From the NCBI GenBank assembly GCA_934307065.1, contig CAKRCD010000004.1, positions 1-64,000 of the forward strand: a stretch of 64,000 nucleotides of DNA, read 5' to 3'. Under the pieces are notes generated by a model. It worked only from the letters and a program-made list of their open reading frames with translations, did not search any database and had not been told where the DNA came from. The stretch is from an uncultured Bariatricus sp. (GTDB lineage Bacteria > Bacillota > Clostridia > Lachnospirales > Lachnospiraceae). The translations under genes were made by a program, and so were the position numbers. This document shows, piece after piece, positions 1 to 9,080 of the stretch (position 1 is the stretch's first letter; each line of letters opens with the position of its first letter).

Positions 1-30
1 AATTATATAGAGAAAATCAGAAAAAAGGAA

Positions 31-70
31 GCTGCCGCTTCACGATTTAGAAATCGTTAAAGCGACAGCC
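31..70 (-). terminator. Intrinsic terminator after the nitrogenase-like operon
   Basis: A long imperfect hairpin is seen: the arm GCTGCCGCTT plus CACGATTT pairs with AAATCGTT plus AAGCGACAGC across a two-base loop. Read on the minus strand it lies just after the DUF4091 stop codon and is followed by a T-rich tract (TTCCTTTTTTC). It would end transcription of the nif-like/DUF4091 operon. Confidence 0.8.
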
Positions 71-82
71 CCTTTTCTTTTA

Positions 83-1747
83 TTACTTTTCCGTTACTAA
101 TTTCTGAATTTCTTTATTCACTCGATTTCGAAGATTTATTAAGTACATATCAGATTTTGGATAACGCTTGAATGTCAATGGTTCATCCAAATCTCCTTCT
201 ATTAATTCCATAACATGTTCTTTACTTGTCAGACTTTCTAATAACTCTAACGCACGTAAATCTGTCAGCGCCTCATAATGAACCATCATACGAATGGATT
301 CTTCCGGATGTCCATCCGCTCCCGGATACACAAGGAATGGATCACCTGCCGGGAAACCATTTCCTGCATCCGTTACCTGATACGGGTTAATATGTTCATA
401 GGAATGCTGTGTATTGTAGAAATTATAGCCCCAATGCAAAATACCTATAATATCATATTTATAAAGCTGTACACCATAAATACGGTTTCTTGCTGACGGC
501 ATTGACATAAACCGATTACTTACCTCATAGAACTGGCCTGTACAATAATAGGTCCACATTTCTGTCAGTCCATGCTCCAAAAATTCTTCAATTTCGTTAT
601 TGCCAGGAATTGGCTTACTTATCAATCCATGCTTATAAAATTCATAGCTGGAAAGTGCATCAAACGTATGGAATCCATCCAGCATATTGCCCAAAGATTC
701 TTTCGCAGCCTTAAAGGTTTCTAAATGCACTTCTCTTGGTTCATCCGAAATATGGAAATATGTAACATCCGCTATTTCCCATTCTTTCAATTTTTCTACC
801 AGTTTCGGCAGGAACGCTTCCAAAAACTTTGTATATTCTCCTACTGCCGGTGTATGCCATCCAAAAATCCTTTCCTCTTTACCATCTACCATAGCTACAA
901 CTTTTGGAGCATACTTAGCACCCCACTGTGAAAACAGATGAGACATTTCATAGTATTCGATTCCACAAGCTTTACACAAATCAATCCAACGCTTCATTTT
1001 ATCAAAGCCAAAATAGTACTCTCCACCTTTCACTTCTACATCAATAAGCTGTGTGGTTGTTCGATCATTTCCTAAAGCCATATCAAGAGGATAGGTGAAA
1101 AGTGGAACAAGCATCATATTGCAACCTCTGTCTACATATTCGTGGAAATAATTTTCCAGCAATGTCCAATGCTCCTCTGAAAATACATCCACCTTGTAAT
1201 AATCAGCCAAACAGTCTGCATGAAACCATTCTGTATGCATAATTTTTTGTTTCGGAAGCGTATAGCCAATAACTATAATTTTTCTGGCTGCAGAACAAAT
1301 TACCTCTTCCTCTTTTACAAGTTGTATCTCAATCTCATATTCTCCTGCCGGAATCTCTTCTGTCAACTTTACATCCACCCACAAACTGCTCCACTGATGA
1401 GAACGGATAATCACTTTATTATCCTTTAAATCCCGTAATAAATCAGGATACAACCCTGCTGTAGTCTTCAAATAATTGTCATCCACAATTCCATTTGTTG
1501 CACGTCCCACCGGAACTTCTTCCACCATTCTGACGCGAATATGATCCGCAATCGGTGATACCACTTTCACATCCACACGTTCCCGCATAAAATGTTTACC
1601 AGTATATGCCACCTGATAAGATACAGTCTCTCCCCACAGTCCACTAAGTTTTACGCATTCTGGTCTATATATAGGCTCTTCATCTGCAAAAACCTTCTCC
1701 AATGAACTTAGTACTTTCATCTGATATTTGTTTTCTTCACCAAACAT
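83..1747 (-). CDS. DUF4091 / GH123-like glycosidase-family protein
   Basis: A 554-residue protein without a signal peptide, so probably cytoplasmic. The N-terminal ~170 residues look beta-rich. A barrel-type domain follows, containing FHISDEP near residue 334, which matches the Asp-Glu pair used by GH123 hexosaminidases. The C-terminal motif YPGADGHPEESIR is typical of DUF4091 proteins. The start is supported by GAGAGGG about 8 bases upstream. It begins only 19 bases after the NifH-like gene, so it is probably the last gene of that operon. What a glycosidase-like enzyme does beside a nitrogenase-like reductase is unclear; it may release the reduced substrate from a glycoside. The family call is firm, the substrate unknown. 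Confidence 0.8.
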   Translation of the reverse strand: MFGEENKYQMKVLSSLEKVFADEEPIYRPECVKLSGLWGETVSYQVAYTGKHFMRERVDVKVVSPIADHIRVRMVEEVPVGRATNGIVDDNYLKTTAGLYPDLLRDLKDNKVIIRSHQWSSLWVDVKLTEEIPAGEYEIEIQLVKEEEVICSAARKIIVIGYTLPKQKIMHTEWFHADCLADYYKVDVFSEEHWTLLENYFHEYVDRGCNMMLVPLFTYPLDMALGNDRTTTQLIDVEVKGGEYYFGFDKMKRWIDLCKACGIEYYEMSHLFSQWGAKYAPKVVAMVDGKEERIFGWHTPAVGEYTKFLEAFLPKLVEKLKEWEIADVTYFHISDEPREVHLETFKAAKESLGNMLDGFHTFDALSSYEFYKHGLISKPIPGNNEIEEFLEHGLTEMWTYYCTGQFYEVSNRFMSMPSARNRIYGVQLYKYDIIGILHWGYNFYNTQHSYEHINPYQVTDAGNGFPAGDPFLVYPGADGHPEESIRMMVHYEALTDLRALELLESLTSKEHVMELIEGDLDEPLTFKRYPKSDMYLINLRNRVNKEIQKLVTEK

Positions 1748-1766
1748 TATTTTTTCCCTCTCTTTT

Positions 1767-2513
1767 CTATTCTTCTACCAGCTTTCTGGCAATTTCCATA
1801 ATTGTTTTTGAAATTGGAAGTTCTGGATTTCCCTGAATCACTGTCTGATTCTGATTCTCATAAAACTGTACTGCCGGGTCTCGTGGCACATCTCCTATAA
1901 TATCAAGATCTGCTTCTTCTGCCATCTTACGCACCAATTCTGCTTCATTTTCCGCATTTCTCCGGTTCATAATAATCCCTTTCACCGAAGCATAACCTCT
2001 GTCTTTAAAATTATCTACTGCCATACAGATATTTCTTGCTGCAAATAATGCCATCTTTTCTCCTGAAGTGACAATCAAAACTTCATCCGCATAACCATCC
2101 CTAATCGGAGCAGAAAATCCTCCACACACCACATCTCCCAATACGTCAAACAATACAAAATCCGGTTTATATATCTCAAAAGCGTCCAACTCTTCCAATA
2201 AATTCAGAGTTGCAATGATTCCACGTCCTGCACATCCAATTCCTGGCGTTGGTCCTCCGGCTTCTACGCAATAAACTCCATTAAATCCCTGCTTTACAAT
2301 GTCTTCCAGTTCTGGTGGCTCTTCATTTTCATTTAAATAAGACATAACCGATGTAACTAGCTCTCCGTCTAGCAAATTCGAAGTAGAATCTGCTTTGGGG
2401 TCACACCCTATTTGCATTACCTTATATCCCATTCCTGCTATAGCCGCAGCCAATGAACTGGTTATGGTTGATTTTCCAATTCCGCCTTTTCCATATATTG
2501 CATATTTTTTCAT
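1767..2513 (-). CDS. NifH-like ATP-dependent reductase (iron protein)
   Basis: 248 residues. The deviant P-loop GKGGIGKST (residues 8-16) and switch motif CDPKADST (37-44) are intact. The two cysteines that bridge a [4Fe-4S] cluster between subunits are present at C94 (GIGCAGRG) and C130 (VVCGGFS). It should therefore be a homodimeric ATP-driven electron donor to the two component-1 homologues just upstream. It starts one base after the stop of the NifK-like gene, with AAAGGAG as ribosome site. It is shorter than true NifH (about 275-295 residues). With no nifB, nifE or nifN nearby it most likely serves a nitrogenase-like enzyme (as in the DPOR, CfbCD or Mar families), not N2 fixation. Confidence 0.92.
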   Translation of the reverse strand: MKKYAIYGKGGIGKSTITSSLAAAIAGMGYKVMQIGCDPKADSTSNLLDGELVTSVMSYLNENEEPPELEDIVKQGFNGVYCVEAGGPTPGIGCAGRGIIATLNLLEELDAFEIYKPDFVLFDVLGDVVCGGFSAPIRDGYADEVLIVTSGEKMALFAARNICMAVDNFKDRGYASVKGIIMNRRNAENEAELVRKMAEEADLDIIGDVPRDPAVQFYENQNQTVIQGNPELPISKTIMEIARKLVEE

Positions 2514-2514
2514 T

Positions 2515-3720
2515 TTAACTCGTCTCCTTTAAAACTGATTTTAAATACATGCTGCCTTTTTCAGCAAATAAATTCTTGCTTTGTGTCAAATACAATAAAC
2601 TGGATACTGCGATATGTGGAAATTCTACTTTATTTTTCGGTTCATACGGAAACAACTGAAAACACAGTGGGTCCGCTATTACCAAATCATATTGCTCCCG
2701 TTTTTTCAGTAGCTCTACCAGAACAGCTTCTTCACTTATTTCAAAATCTCCTTCTGCTTTTAACAACTTGTCCATTTTAAAGAAAGATGCCACATCAACT
2801 TTCCCATATTGAAACTCTTCTTCCAATACCTGCCTTAAAGAACATGCTGTCATCTGCTCCCCAATTACAAGTGCTTTTTTCCCTTCTTTATCTCCTTGCG
2901 AACCTTCATAAATACAAATAGAATCGCTTTTTCCATTTAAAATACTCTTTATCCTATTCAACCATTTGTTGGTCTGCATTTTTCCAATAGGATATCCAAT
3001 AATATACGGTGTTCCATACCGTTTATGTAACTCTTTCACCGCTTTAATTGCAGATACAGAAACTGCGATATTCAGCTTTGCACCTGCAGCACCTGCAATC
3101 TCTTCCAGTCTTCCGTTAGCACCCCACACAACAGGCTTCTTGACCCCGGCCTCCTTTAATAACTTGATACAATCGTCGATTTGATGATAATCCCACATAT
3201 CAATGGATGTTGCACCAATAACATTTACATCTCCAATTGTATGAGCATCCTCATCCACAAATGTATCAATCAAAGCTTTATAAGCTTTCTCCTGCCCTGC
3301 ATCGTAATGCTCCCATCCATTGGTTTCTACTCCCAACGCTGGAAGAAGATGAGCACTTAACCCATTCTTATAAATATCAGCAGCAATTTCCCTGCCAATA
3401 CCATTCAAATCAGAACCAATCACTGCCGCAACTGGCGTTCCAATTAATCCAATAAATTTACCACCAGTCTCTTCATATGTTCTTAATGCATCTTTCTTCA
3501 GTTTTCGGTCAATTCCCATGACAACTTGTTTTTCACGTAAAGATGCCGAGAAGATTTTTCTGTCTTCATTACCGCCCTTTGGTTCTTCCCCAAACAAAAA
3601 ACCTGCCATACAAGCCCCTGCATCACAAAAAATTATCATTCCATCCAGTTCATGCAAAACCCCCGCAGCACCAGAATAGTCCCCTGCAAATGAACCAATC
3701 TTTTGAAATAGCCGTGCCAC
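2515..3720 (-). CDS. Nitrogenase component-1-like protein, NifK/BchB-side
   Basis: 401 residues from a GTG start at 3720, chosen because AAGGAGG sits 7 bases before it and it lies two bases after the previous stop; an upstream TTG frame would include the ribosome site. The sequence has the component-1 fold signature VIGSDLNGIG (matching VIGDDL of NifK) and a cysteine in FCDAGACMAGF at the position of the second NifK P-cluster ligand. The third NifK ligand is replaced (IGTPVAAVIG), and the N-terminal extension carrying the first is missing. It probably forms a heterotetramer with the 457-residue partner upstream. Substrate unknown. Confidence 0.85.
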   Translation of the reverse strand: MARLFQKIGSFAGDYSGAAGVLHELDGMIIFCDAGACMAGFLFGEEPKGGNEDRKIFSASLREKQVVMGIDRKLKKDALRTYEETGGKFIGLIGTPVAAVIGSDLNGIGREIAADIYKNGLSAHLLPALGVETNGWEHYDAGQEKAYKALIDTFVDEDAHTIGDVNVIGATSIDMWDYHQIDDCIKLLKEAGVKKPVVWGANGRLEEIAGAAGAKLNIAVSVSAIKAVKELHKRYGTPYIIGYPIGKMQTNKWLNRIKSILNGKSDSICIYEGSQGDKEGKKALVIGEQMTACSLRQVLEEEFQYGKVDVASFFKMDKLLKAEGDFEISEEAVLVELLKKREQYDLVIADPLCFQLFPYEPKNKVEFPHIAVSSLLYLTQSKNLFAEKGSMYLKSVLKETS

Positions 3721-3722
3721 TT

Positions 3723-5096
3723 CTATACCTCCTTCGGATAAGTTTTCCAACTTCTTTCAAATACCATATTTTCCTCTTTCTTCTGATTCTGCCTTTGTGC
3801 CGTACCACTATTCTTACCTTGCAGCTGCAATAACAACTGATCTGCAACTTTCTTAAAAGTCAGAAAATCATAAGGTTCTTCCGACAAATTTACCAGCAAA
3901 ATTCCTTCCACATTTTTAACAAAGGAAAAACTTCCGCACAATAAAACATCTGCCACTTCCGGATTCTGTATAAAATTCCGCATACTAATATCAGGTGCCA
4001 GATATACATGAGTAGTTGGACTGTTTTTTAACATCTCCTCATAATATAGCAAATCTGCTTTCTGGAACTTATCCACAAACACATATTTTACCTCAATCCC
4101 CAATGCTGCTAAATCGCATGCAGCCTTAATCGGAACATAATCCAACCTCTGTCCAATCGCAAAGCTCTTACCTTCTGCTGCCTTTCGAACCTCAGCAGCC
4201 TTCTTTAATGCTTCCTGATATAACTCTTCTATATCCAAATTGCAATTCAATCTTCGTTCCAGTTCCTCATAATTGTTCTTAATTGAATCGGGATTCATGC
4301 ACTCATTCCAAAAGAAATAAGGAATTCCATACTTCTTCTCCATCATCTTTGCTGCATATAGATTAAATTCACTAAGAACAATATTCAGACACGCTTCTCC
4401 CATTTCATCAAAATCACTCAAGCTTTTACACTCTCTGATCTCTCGCACCTCATAACCGGCCTTTCGCAGCACATTGTAAAAATCTGTGGTACTGTCTGGA
4501 ATCTCTATTCTTCCGAGTAAATTGATTAATTTCTTTTTCGGTTTATTTACGTCTGCTTCAATCAGACTATACACCATTTCCACAAACATATCTGTATGCT
4601 TTATCGTATTATCCGCAAGTATCGGAAACATTTCCACAACACCAAACCGAATCCCATATTGTTTCTTCAGCCATTTCTTAAGGGCTGTATAATCCGAATG
4701 AATCAGACTGTCTACGCAGGTAACCGTAATTGTAAGCACCTTTGGCATCGTCTTCTGATTCTCCAACAAATTCACAATACATTCTTTCAATACATCTGCA
4801 ACCTTACCTCCTACAATTTCTTTTTCTGTCAAAAACAGACTGTAGACATTTTCAGTATATCCATTTAATTTTAAGTCAAAATCACAATGTCTGACACATG
4901 CAAGCGGTGCCACTATAATGTGTATCGATTCAGGAACAAACTTTGCCGTTCTGGACAATCCACCCATACCACGTTCTCCCGCACCATAACATCGGAAACC
5001 TTCTCTCTGAAATCTGACTTTTTCCGTTGAATCAGGTCTTTCCTTCTTCAAATATTCACATATCTCATTTAATGTAAAAACTTTAATTTTCTCCAT
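3723..5096 (-). CDS. Nitrogenase component-1-like protein, NifD/BchN-side
   Basis: 457 residues, first gene of the nif-like operon. Three cysteines fall where NifD/BchN bind the P- or NB-cluster: C36 (GFRCYGAGERG), C67 (APLACVRHC, also C71) and C127 (TVTCVDSLIHSD). The spacing and the GAGERG and HSDY contexts fit the nitrogenase component-1 superfamily. Ligands for a FeMo-type cofactor are not recognisable, and the typical NifD C-terminal motifs are absent. The last ~25 residues are polar and rich in Gln, Lys and Glu. It is preceded by AAGGAAC and a candidate promoter at 5132. It most likely pairs with the next gene product as the catalytic component of a nitrogenase-like reductase. Confidence 0.87.
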   Translation of the reverse strand: MEKIKVFTLNEICEYLKKERPDSTEKVRFQREGFRCYGAGERGMGGLSRTAKFVPESIHIIVAPLACVRHCDFDLKLNGYTENVYSLFLTEKEIVGGKVADVLKECIVNLLENQKTMPKVLTITVTCVDSLIHSDYTALKKWLKKQYGIRFGVVEMFPILADNTIKHTDMFVEMVYSLIEADVNKPKKKLINLLGRIEIPDSTTDFYNVLRKAGYEVREIRECKSLSDFDEMGEACLNIVLSEFNLYAAKMMEKKYGIPYFFWNECMNPDSIKNNYEELERRLNCNLDIEELYQEALKKAAEVRKAAEGKSFAIGQRLDYVPIKAACDLAALGIEVKYVFVDKFQKADLLYYEEMLKNSPTTHVYLAPDISMRNFIQNPEVADVLLCGSFSFVKNVEGILLVNLSEEPYDFLTFKKVADQLLLQLQGKNSGTAQRQNQKKEENMVFERSWKTYPKEV

Positions 5097-5114
5097 TTTT
5101 CGTTCCTTAATTAG

Positions 5115-5137
5115 TATAGATATTCTATATAATTATA
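5115..5137 (-). promoter_or_regulatory. Candidate promoter and palindrome of the nif-like operon
   Basis: On the minus strand a TATAAT (5132-5137) lies about 36 bases before the NifD-like start codon. Just downstream of it, toward the gene, is a perfect palindrome TATAGA-TAT-TCTATA (5115-5129). I see no good -35 box, which would suit an activator-dependent promoter. The palindrome could be an operator. Confidence 0.45.
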
Positions 5138-5336
5138 CCATTTTATCCCCATCTCGCATAATCGCTATTATCTATATATTATCCTATTTATTTATTTTTT
5201 CTATGAGTGTTGTGCTATTCACAGCCTTTTATTTATTTTTCTCGAAAAATATCGGAATTTATCGTAATTCACACAAGCCAAAAGAATTGTGGTATGCTTG
5301 CCAAAATCAATGTTCTAACAAAAGATTCGCGGGCAT

Positions 5337-5759
5337 TTGGAGCTGTTAAAACCCATAAATATGTGGTATGATAAATATAACAATATCGCTCGCAGAACTA
5401 AGAAAGGCGAAATGGTTTCCGATGATGAGATGGTTCTTCAGTGGATGGAATTCTTTAGTTGTAAGACACAGGAGGATTTTGAAACTATGGCAAAACAGGA
5501 TGAATATATGGAAGAAGCTGTAAATACCTTATTTAAGCTGAGTGCAGACGAACAAAAACGAGTGGACTACGAAGCAAGGGAAAAGGCAATCAGAGATGAC
5601 AGAGCCAAACTTAACTGGGCAACGAAAGTCGGATTTGATGAAGGTTTGGCTATGGCCGGCAAGATTGTTCGATTAAAATTAGCCGGAAAGACGCTGGAAG
5701 AGATTTCCACTGCCTGTGACTTACCATTGGAACAAGTGAAAGAAATTTTAGGTGAATAA
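5337..5759 (+). pseudogene. C-terminal remnant of an Rpn-type PD-(D/E)XK nuclease
   Basis: About 140 residues can be read, ending in the helical tail typical of the Rpn / PD-(D/E)XK transposase family: a run like LSADEQKRVDYEAREKAIRD, then GFDEGLAMAGKIV and a short HTH-like end. The N-terminal nuclease core is missing. An in-frame stop occurs at 5316-5318, and the only start (TTG, 5337) has no ribosome site. It is oriented against its neighbours and sits between the nif-like operon and the enolase gene. I read it as a decayed gene. A related, apparently intact copy begins at the right edge of the window. Confidence 0.75.
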
Positions 5760-5817
5760 TATCTATTAATTGGGGCTTTTCCCTAGGTTCAAACTTTAAA
5801 GCACTATAGAAAAACAA

Positions 5818-5858
5818 GGGCTGATACTTTAACAAATAAAATCTTAAAGTACCAGCCC
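5818..5858. terminator. Bidirectional terminator between the Rpn remnant and the enolase gene
   Basis: Arms GGGCTGATACTTTAA and TTAAAGTACCAGCCC pair with one mismatch around an 11-base loop. On the minus strand the hairpin is followed by TTGTTTTTC, so it should end the enolase-superfamily transcript. Confidence 0.8.
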
Positions 5859-5871
5859 CATTAATTATCTT

Positions 5872-7059
5872 CTACAACGTAACCGTTGTTTTCATTGTTG
5901 CGTTTTCAAATACGAAATCACTGAATTCGTTTCCGATTCCCGGAAGTTCCGGAACGGTAAAGTATCCGTCTACCGGCTGATAATCGTATTTGCATAAGCG
6001 TTTATTATAATCATAACGATTGTACACATGATGTTCATGTATGGTAAAATTCGGAATTGCTGCTTCCAGATGCAGGGATGCTGCTGTAAGAAGCGGGCTT
6101 GAGCATACATGAATCTGTACCCCTACATCATAAATATGAGCAAGGTCACACACTTTCTTTGTCTCTGTAATTCCACCGCAGTTTCCGATGTCCGGCTGAA
6201 TCATCTGGATGGAGCCATCTTCAAAATATGGAGCATATCCCCATCTTGTGTAAATACGCTCGCCCTGGGCGATTGGCATATTCAGATGATCGTGTACATA
6301 CTTGTTCATCTTCGGATTCGGTGTACATGGTTCTTCAAAGCAGAAAATGTTATATTTTTCTGCAAGACATCCAAGCTGAACAGCTACCTGTGCATCAATG
6401 TAAGAATGATTTTCCATAATAATATCTACATCCGGTCCTACTGCCTCACGGACTGCTGCAAGACGGTTAATTACCATATTTACATACTTTGGAGGAAGCA
6501 GTCTTGTGGTATCTTCATGGTTCAGTCTTCTTCCTTCTTCGTCAAATGTGAAGAAATCAATCTTAATCGCATCGTAACCTTCCGCAACTGCTTTTTTCGC
6601 ATTATTTACATAATCTTCAATCGTAATGGCTGGAGTCTTCTTTTCTCCCCATCCAAACTGAAGCTGGCTGGCATAACATCTTAATTGATCGCGAACCTTT
6701 CCGCCAAGTAACTGATAGAGCGGAACATTGAAATATTTCCCTTTGATATCCCACAGAGCAACATCAAGTGCTGAAATTGCTGAGAAAATAACAGGGCCGC
6801 CATTCTGTCCCCAGAATGTTTCTTTATATAACGTTTCCCAGATGAATTCTGTCTGAAGCGGGTCCATTCCTACAATCTTATGCGCAAAATCTACAATTGT
6901 ACTGAATGCACCTGTGGAACCACTGCCATAAGCCATTGCAGCTTCTCCATCGCCGTAGATTCCTGCATCTGTGTATACACGGCATAAAACCGGCTTCCAT
7001 GTCTTATTGTCTTCCGGCTTTAAATCCATAATCATAACATCTACTTTTGTAATCTTCAT
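5872..7059 (-). CDS. Enolase-superfamily (galactonate/mannonate dehydratase-like) enzyme
   Basis: 395 residues from the ATG at 7059, which has GGAGG 10 bases upstream; the longer frame to 7101 would overlap the permease. The mandelate-racemase fold is clear, with a lid-forming N-terminal domain and a barrel. Likely active-site residues are K166/D168 (IKID), E216 with H218 (MENHSY), E242 (FEEP), E267 (GER) and H317 (QIHVCSSP). This is the acid-sugar dehydratase pattern, Mg-dependent removal of water from an aldonate-type acid. It follows the permease by 26 bases and ends at a strong terminator. The exact substrate cannot be told. It may act on the compound imported by the adjacent ABC system. 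Confidence 0.87.
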   Translation of the reverse strand: MKITKVDVMIMDLKPEDNKTWKPVLCRVYTDAGIYGDGEAAMAYGSGSTGAFSTIVDFAHKIVGMDPLQTEFIWETLYKETFWGQNGGPVIFSAISALDVALWDIKGKYFNVPLYQLLGGKVRDQLRCYASQLQFGWGEKKTPAITIEDYVNNAKKAVAEGYDAIKIDFFTFDEEGRRLNHEDTTRLLPPKYVNMVINRLAAVREAVGPDVDIIMENHSYIDAQVAVQLGCLAEKYNIFCFEEPCTPNPKMNKYVHDHLNMPIAQGERIYTRWGYAPYFEDGSIQMIQPDIGNCGGITETKKVCDLAHIYDVGVQIHVCSSPLLTAASLHLEAAIPNFTIHEHHVYNRYDYNKRLCKYDYQPVDGYFTVPELPGIGNEFSDFVFENATMKTTVTL

Positions 7060-7085
7060 TATCGTCTTGCCTCCATCATTTTCTG

Positions 7086-7847
7086 TTAATTCAAAGTCCA
7101 TCTCAGAATGCGGTTTTTCACTTTTTCAAATAACTGCATTACAATAACCAATACTACAACCATGAAAATAAATCCGCTCCATGCTTCACTGTAAAGTCCA
7201 TATTCAGCGAATTTCTTTACATAGTAGCCCATGCCATACTTCGCACCATACATTTCTGCATATACAAGTACTACGAAAGAACCTCTGAGTGAGTTGATAA
7301 ATCCTGACATAATAGACGGCATAGCCGCAGGTAGGATTACCTGAAACATTTTTTCAACCGGATTTAATTCCAACGTTTTCGCTTTATCAAGAAACACCTT
7401 ATCAATCGTCATAATACCAGTGATTGTGGCAAATAATGTTGCCCAGATTGTATTATATACCACCAGGAACAAAGAAGCTGTTCTGAAGTTCGGTGCCATA
7501 AGCAGTGCAAATGGTGACATCAGAATCGAAGGAATGACACTGATGGAATATACAACCGGATATACAACCTTCCGGATTTTCTTATGCATACCAAGAATCG
7601 TTCCGCCTACAATGGCAATGGCTGCTGCAATGACAATTGCCGGAATCATAAGTTGGAAGGAATAAAACATATTTAAGAAAAGGGTTCCTATGTTATCCCG
7701 GAATGAGCCGGCCACTTTACTTACTGATGGAAAGAGATATCCACCAAAAAGCTGGTTATCTGCGATATATTTATACCCTAAAAACATAGCTAAATAAATA
7801 CAAACCGTTATCCAATAATCTTTAATAAATTTTAAAACTTTTTGCAT
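7086..7847 (-). CDS. SsuC/TauC-type ABC transporter permease
   Basis: 253 residues with about six membrane segments and the binding-protein-dependent permease (EAA) loop around AKTLELNPVEKMFQVILPAAMPSI, which docks on the ATPase. I start it at the ATG at 7847, because ATGGAGG upstream is the ribosome site itself. It belongs to the nitrate/sulfonate/taurine permease family. It follows the substrate-binding lipoprotein after a partial terminator, and precedes the enolase enzyme by 26 bases. Confidence 0.9.
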   Translation of the reverse strand: MQKVLKFIKDYWITVCIYLAMFLGYKYIADNQLFGGYLFPSVSKVAGSFRDNIGTLFLNMFYSFQLMIPAIVIAAAIAIVGGTILGMHKKIRKVVYPVVYSISVIPSILMSPFALLMAPNFRTASLFLVVYNTIWATLFATITGIMTIDKVFLDKAKTLELNPVEKMFQVILPAAMPSIMSGFINSLRGSFVVLVYAEMYGAKYGMGYYVKKFAEYGLYSEAWSGFIFMVVVLVIVMQLFEKVKNRILRWTLN

Positions 7848-7876
7848 AGATACCTCCATTTAAAATACATTCTCAT

Positions 7877-7919
7877 AAAAAACCCAATTCCGCAGCGTAA
7901 ACGGCGGAACTGAGTTTTT
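7877..7919 (-). terminator. Hairpin between the binding-protein and permease genes
   Basis: AAAAACTCAGTTCCGCC pairs with GCGGAATTGGGTTTTTT on the minus strand. Such hairpins after substrate-binding-protein genes commonly protect the upstream message and allow only partial read-through, giving excess binding protein over permease. Confidence 0.8.
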
Positions 7920-7932
7920 ATCCTGTTACTGA

Positions 7933-9036
7933 TTATTGGTCGTTTTCTTCGAAGAATTTAACTCTTCCATCGTAGAAATCCGGATCTTCATCACGATATT
8001 CAGCTACACATTCATCAAGAGCTTCTTTGTAAAGTTCTGTATTAATGTGGTCTTCAATGTTAATGCCTTTTGCATCATTTTCGTCAATGAATCCCATTTT
8101 AATCATGCCTTCCCATGTTTTGATTACAGAATTCTTACATGGGTCTACACTTGAAACATAGTTTTCATTTAACAGATATGCTGCAACATAGTCTTCATCT
8201 GCACCGATTTCTTTTGCAAGAATAGATACACATTCTTCTTTGTTAGCAAGGTACCACTGTTCTGCACGAATAAGAGCTTTCAAAAGAAGTTTTACTGTAG
8301 TTGGGTTCTTCTTTACAAAGTCTGTGTTCATGTTCATACGGCAGCATCCATAGTTTGGAACAAGGTCATCTAACCATGCTTTGATTTCGATTTCATCGTT
8401 ATTTCCTACTGTAAATAACTGGTCTCCACTAAGTACTGCATAATCAGCTTCGCCGGCAACAACTGCTGCAAGACGGTCACTGTTTGTGCTGTATGTAAGC
8501 CATTCAACATCTGTCTGTGGGTCAATTCCTGCATCAAGTAATGCCATACCTACAACCGGATGGATACCTGCATATGCGAATTTGCTTCCCTTTAAGCTTG
8601 TAACATCTTTATAATTTGTATCTTTCTTTCCAATGATATACATACCTTTCAGCATATATCCACCGACGATTGTGAAATCAGAACCTGTGGAAATGAACTG
8701 AAGTGGGTTGTTTGTTCCCTGGTTTGAAGTCACATCAAGCTGTCCGGCCTGGAGTGCCTGGAGTGCTGCTGTTGAAGATTCCACCGGATCTTCTACTACA
8801 TTGATTCCTACTTCATCGAAGTAGCCCTGCTGTTTTGCAATTGTAACAAGGATGTTTCCACTGTTTGCTCTTCCCCAGTGAACAGTATCCACTTCCGGAG
8901 TTTCCTTGTTATCTGTGTTGTCTGTTGTTTCCGTTTTTGTTTCTTCTTTTTTATCGTCAGATGAGCTTCCGCCGCATGCTGCAAGGCTGAAAGTCATTGC
9001 TGCTACAAGAAGAAGTGCAAGCATTCTCTTTTTCAT
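7933..9036 (-). CDS. SsuA/TauA-type substrate-binding lipoprotein
   Basis: 367 residues. A lipoprotein signal peptide ends in the lipobox LAAC (C21), followed by a Ser/Asp/Lys/Glu/Thr linker of about 30 residues. The mature part is an NMT1/THI5-like (SsuA/TauA) periplasmic-binding-protein fold, with GYFDEVGINV and ALQAGQLDVTSN being characteristic. It should capture a small anionic organic compound outside the membrane and pass it to the permease. The C-terminal ~60 residues are unusually acidic. Family members bind sulfonates, nitrate, pyrimidine precursors and aromatic acids, so the ligand cannot be named. It is flanked by a hairpin on each side. Confidence 0.9.
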   Translation of the reverse strand: MKKRMLALLLVAAMTFSLAACGGSSSDDKKEETKTETTDNTDNKETPEVDTVHWGRANSGNILVTIAKQQGYFDEVGINVVEDPVESSTAALQALQAGQLDVTSNQGTNNPLQFISTGSDFTIVGGYMLKGMYIIGKKDTNYKDVTSLKGSKFAYAGIHPVVGMALLDAGIDPQTDVEWLTYSTNSDRLAAVVAGEADYAVLSGDQLFTVGNNDEIEIKAWLDDLVPNYGCCRMNMNTDFVKKNPTTVKLLLKALIRAEQWYLANKEECVSILAKEIGADEDYVAAYLLNENYVSSVDPCKNSVIKTWEGMIKMGFIDENDAKGINIEDHINTELYKEALDECVAEYRDEDPDFYDGRVKFFEENDQ

Positions 9037-9080
9037 AATCTTTCTCCTTATAATAATATTGATTTGGTTGATAGTTTATT

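Noticed and set aside
1767..5096. True nitrogen-fixation operon (nifHDK)
   Set aside because: The K-like protein lacks two of three P-cluster cysteines, cofactor ligands are not recognisable, and nifB/E/N are absent.
5281..5340. An alternate short frame upstream of the Rpn remnant
   Set aside because: A 25-codon frame begins near 5294 but has no ribosome site or similarity to the Rpn family, and ends within the remnant.
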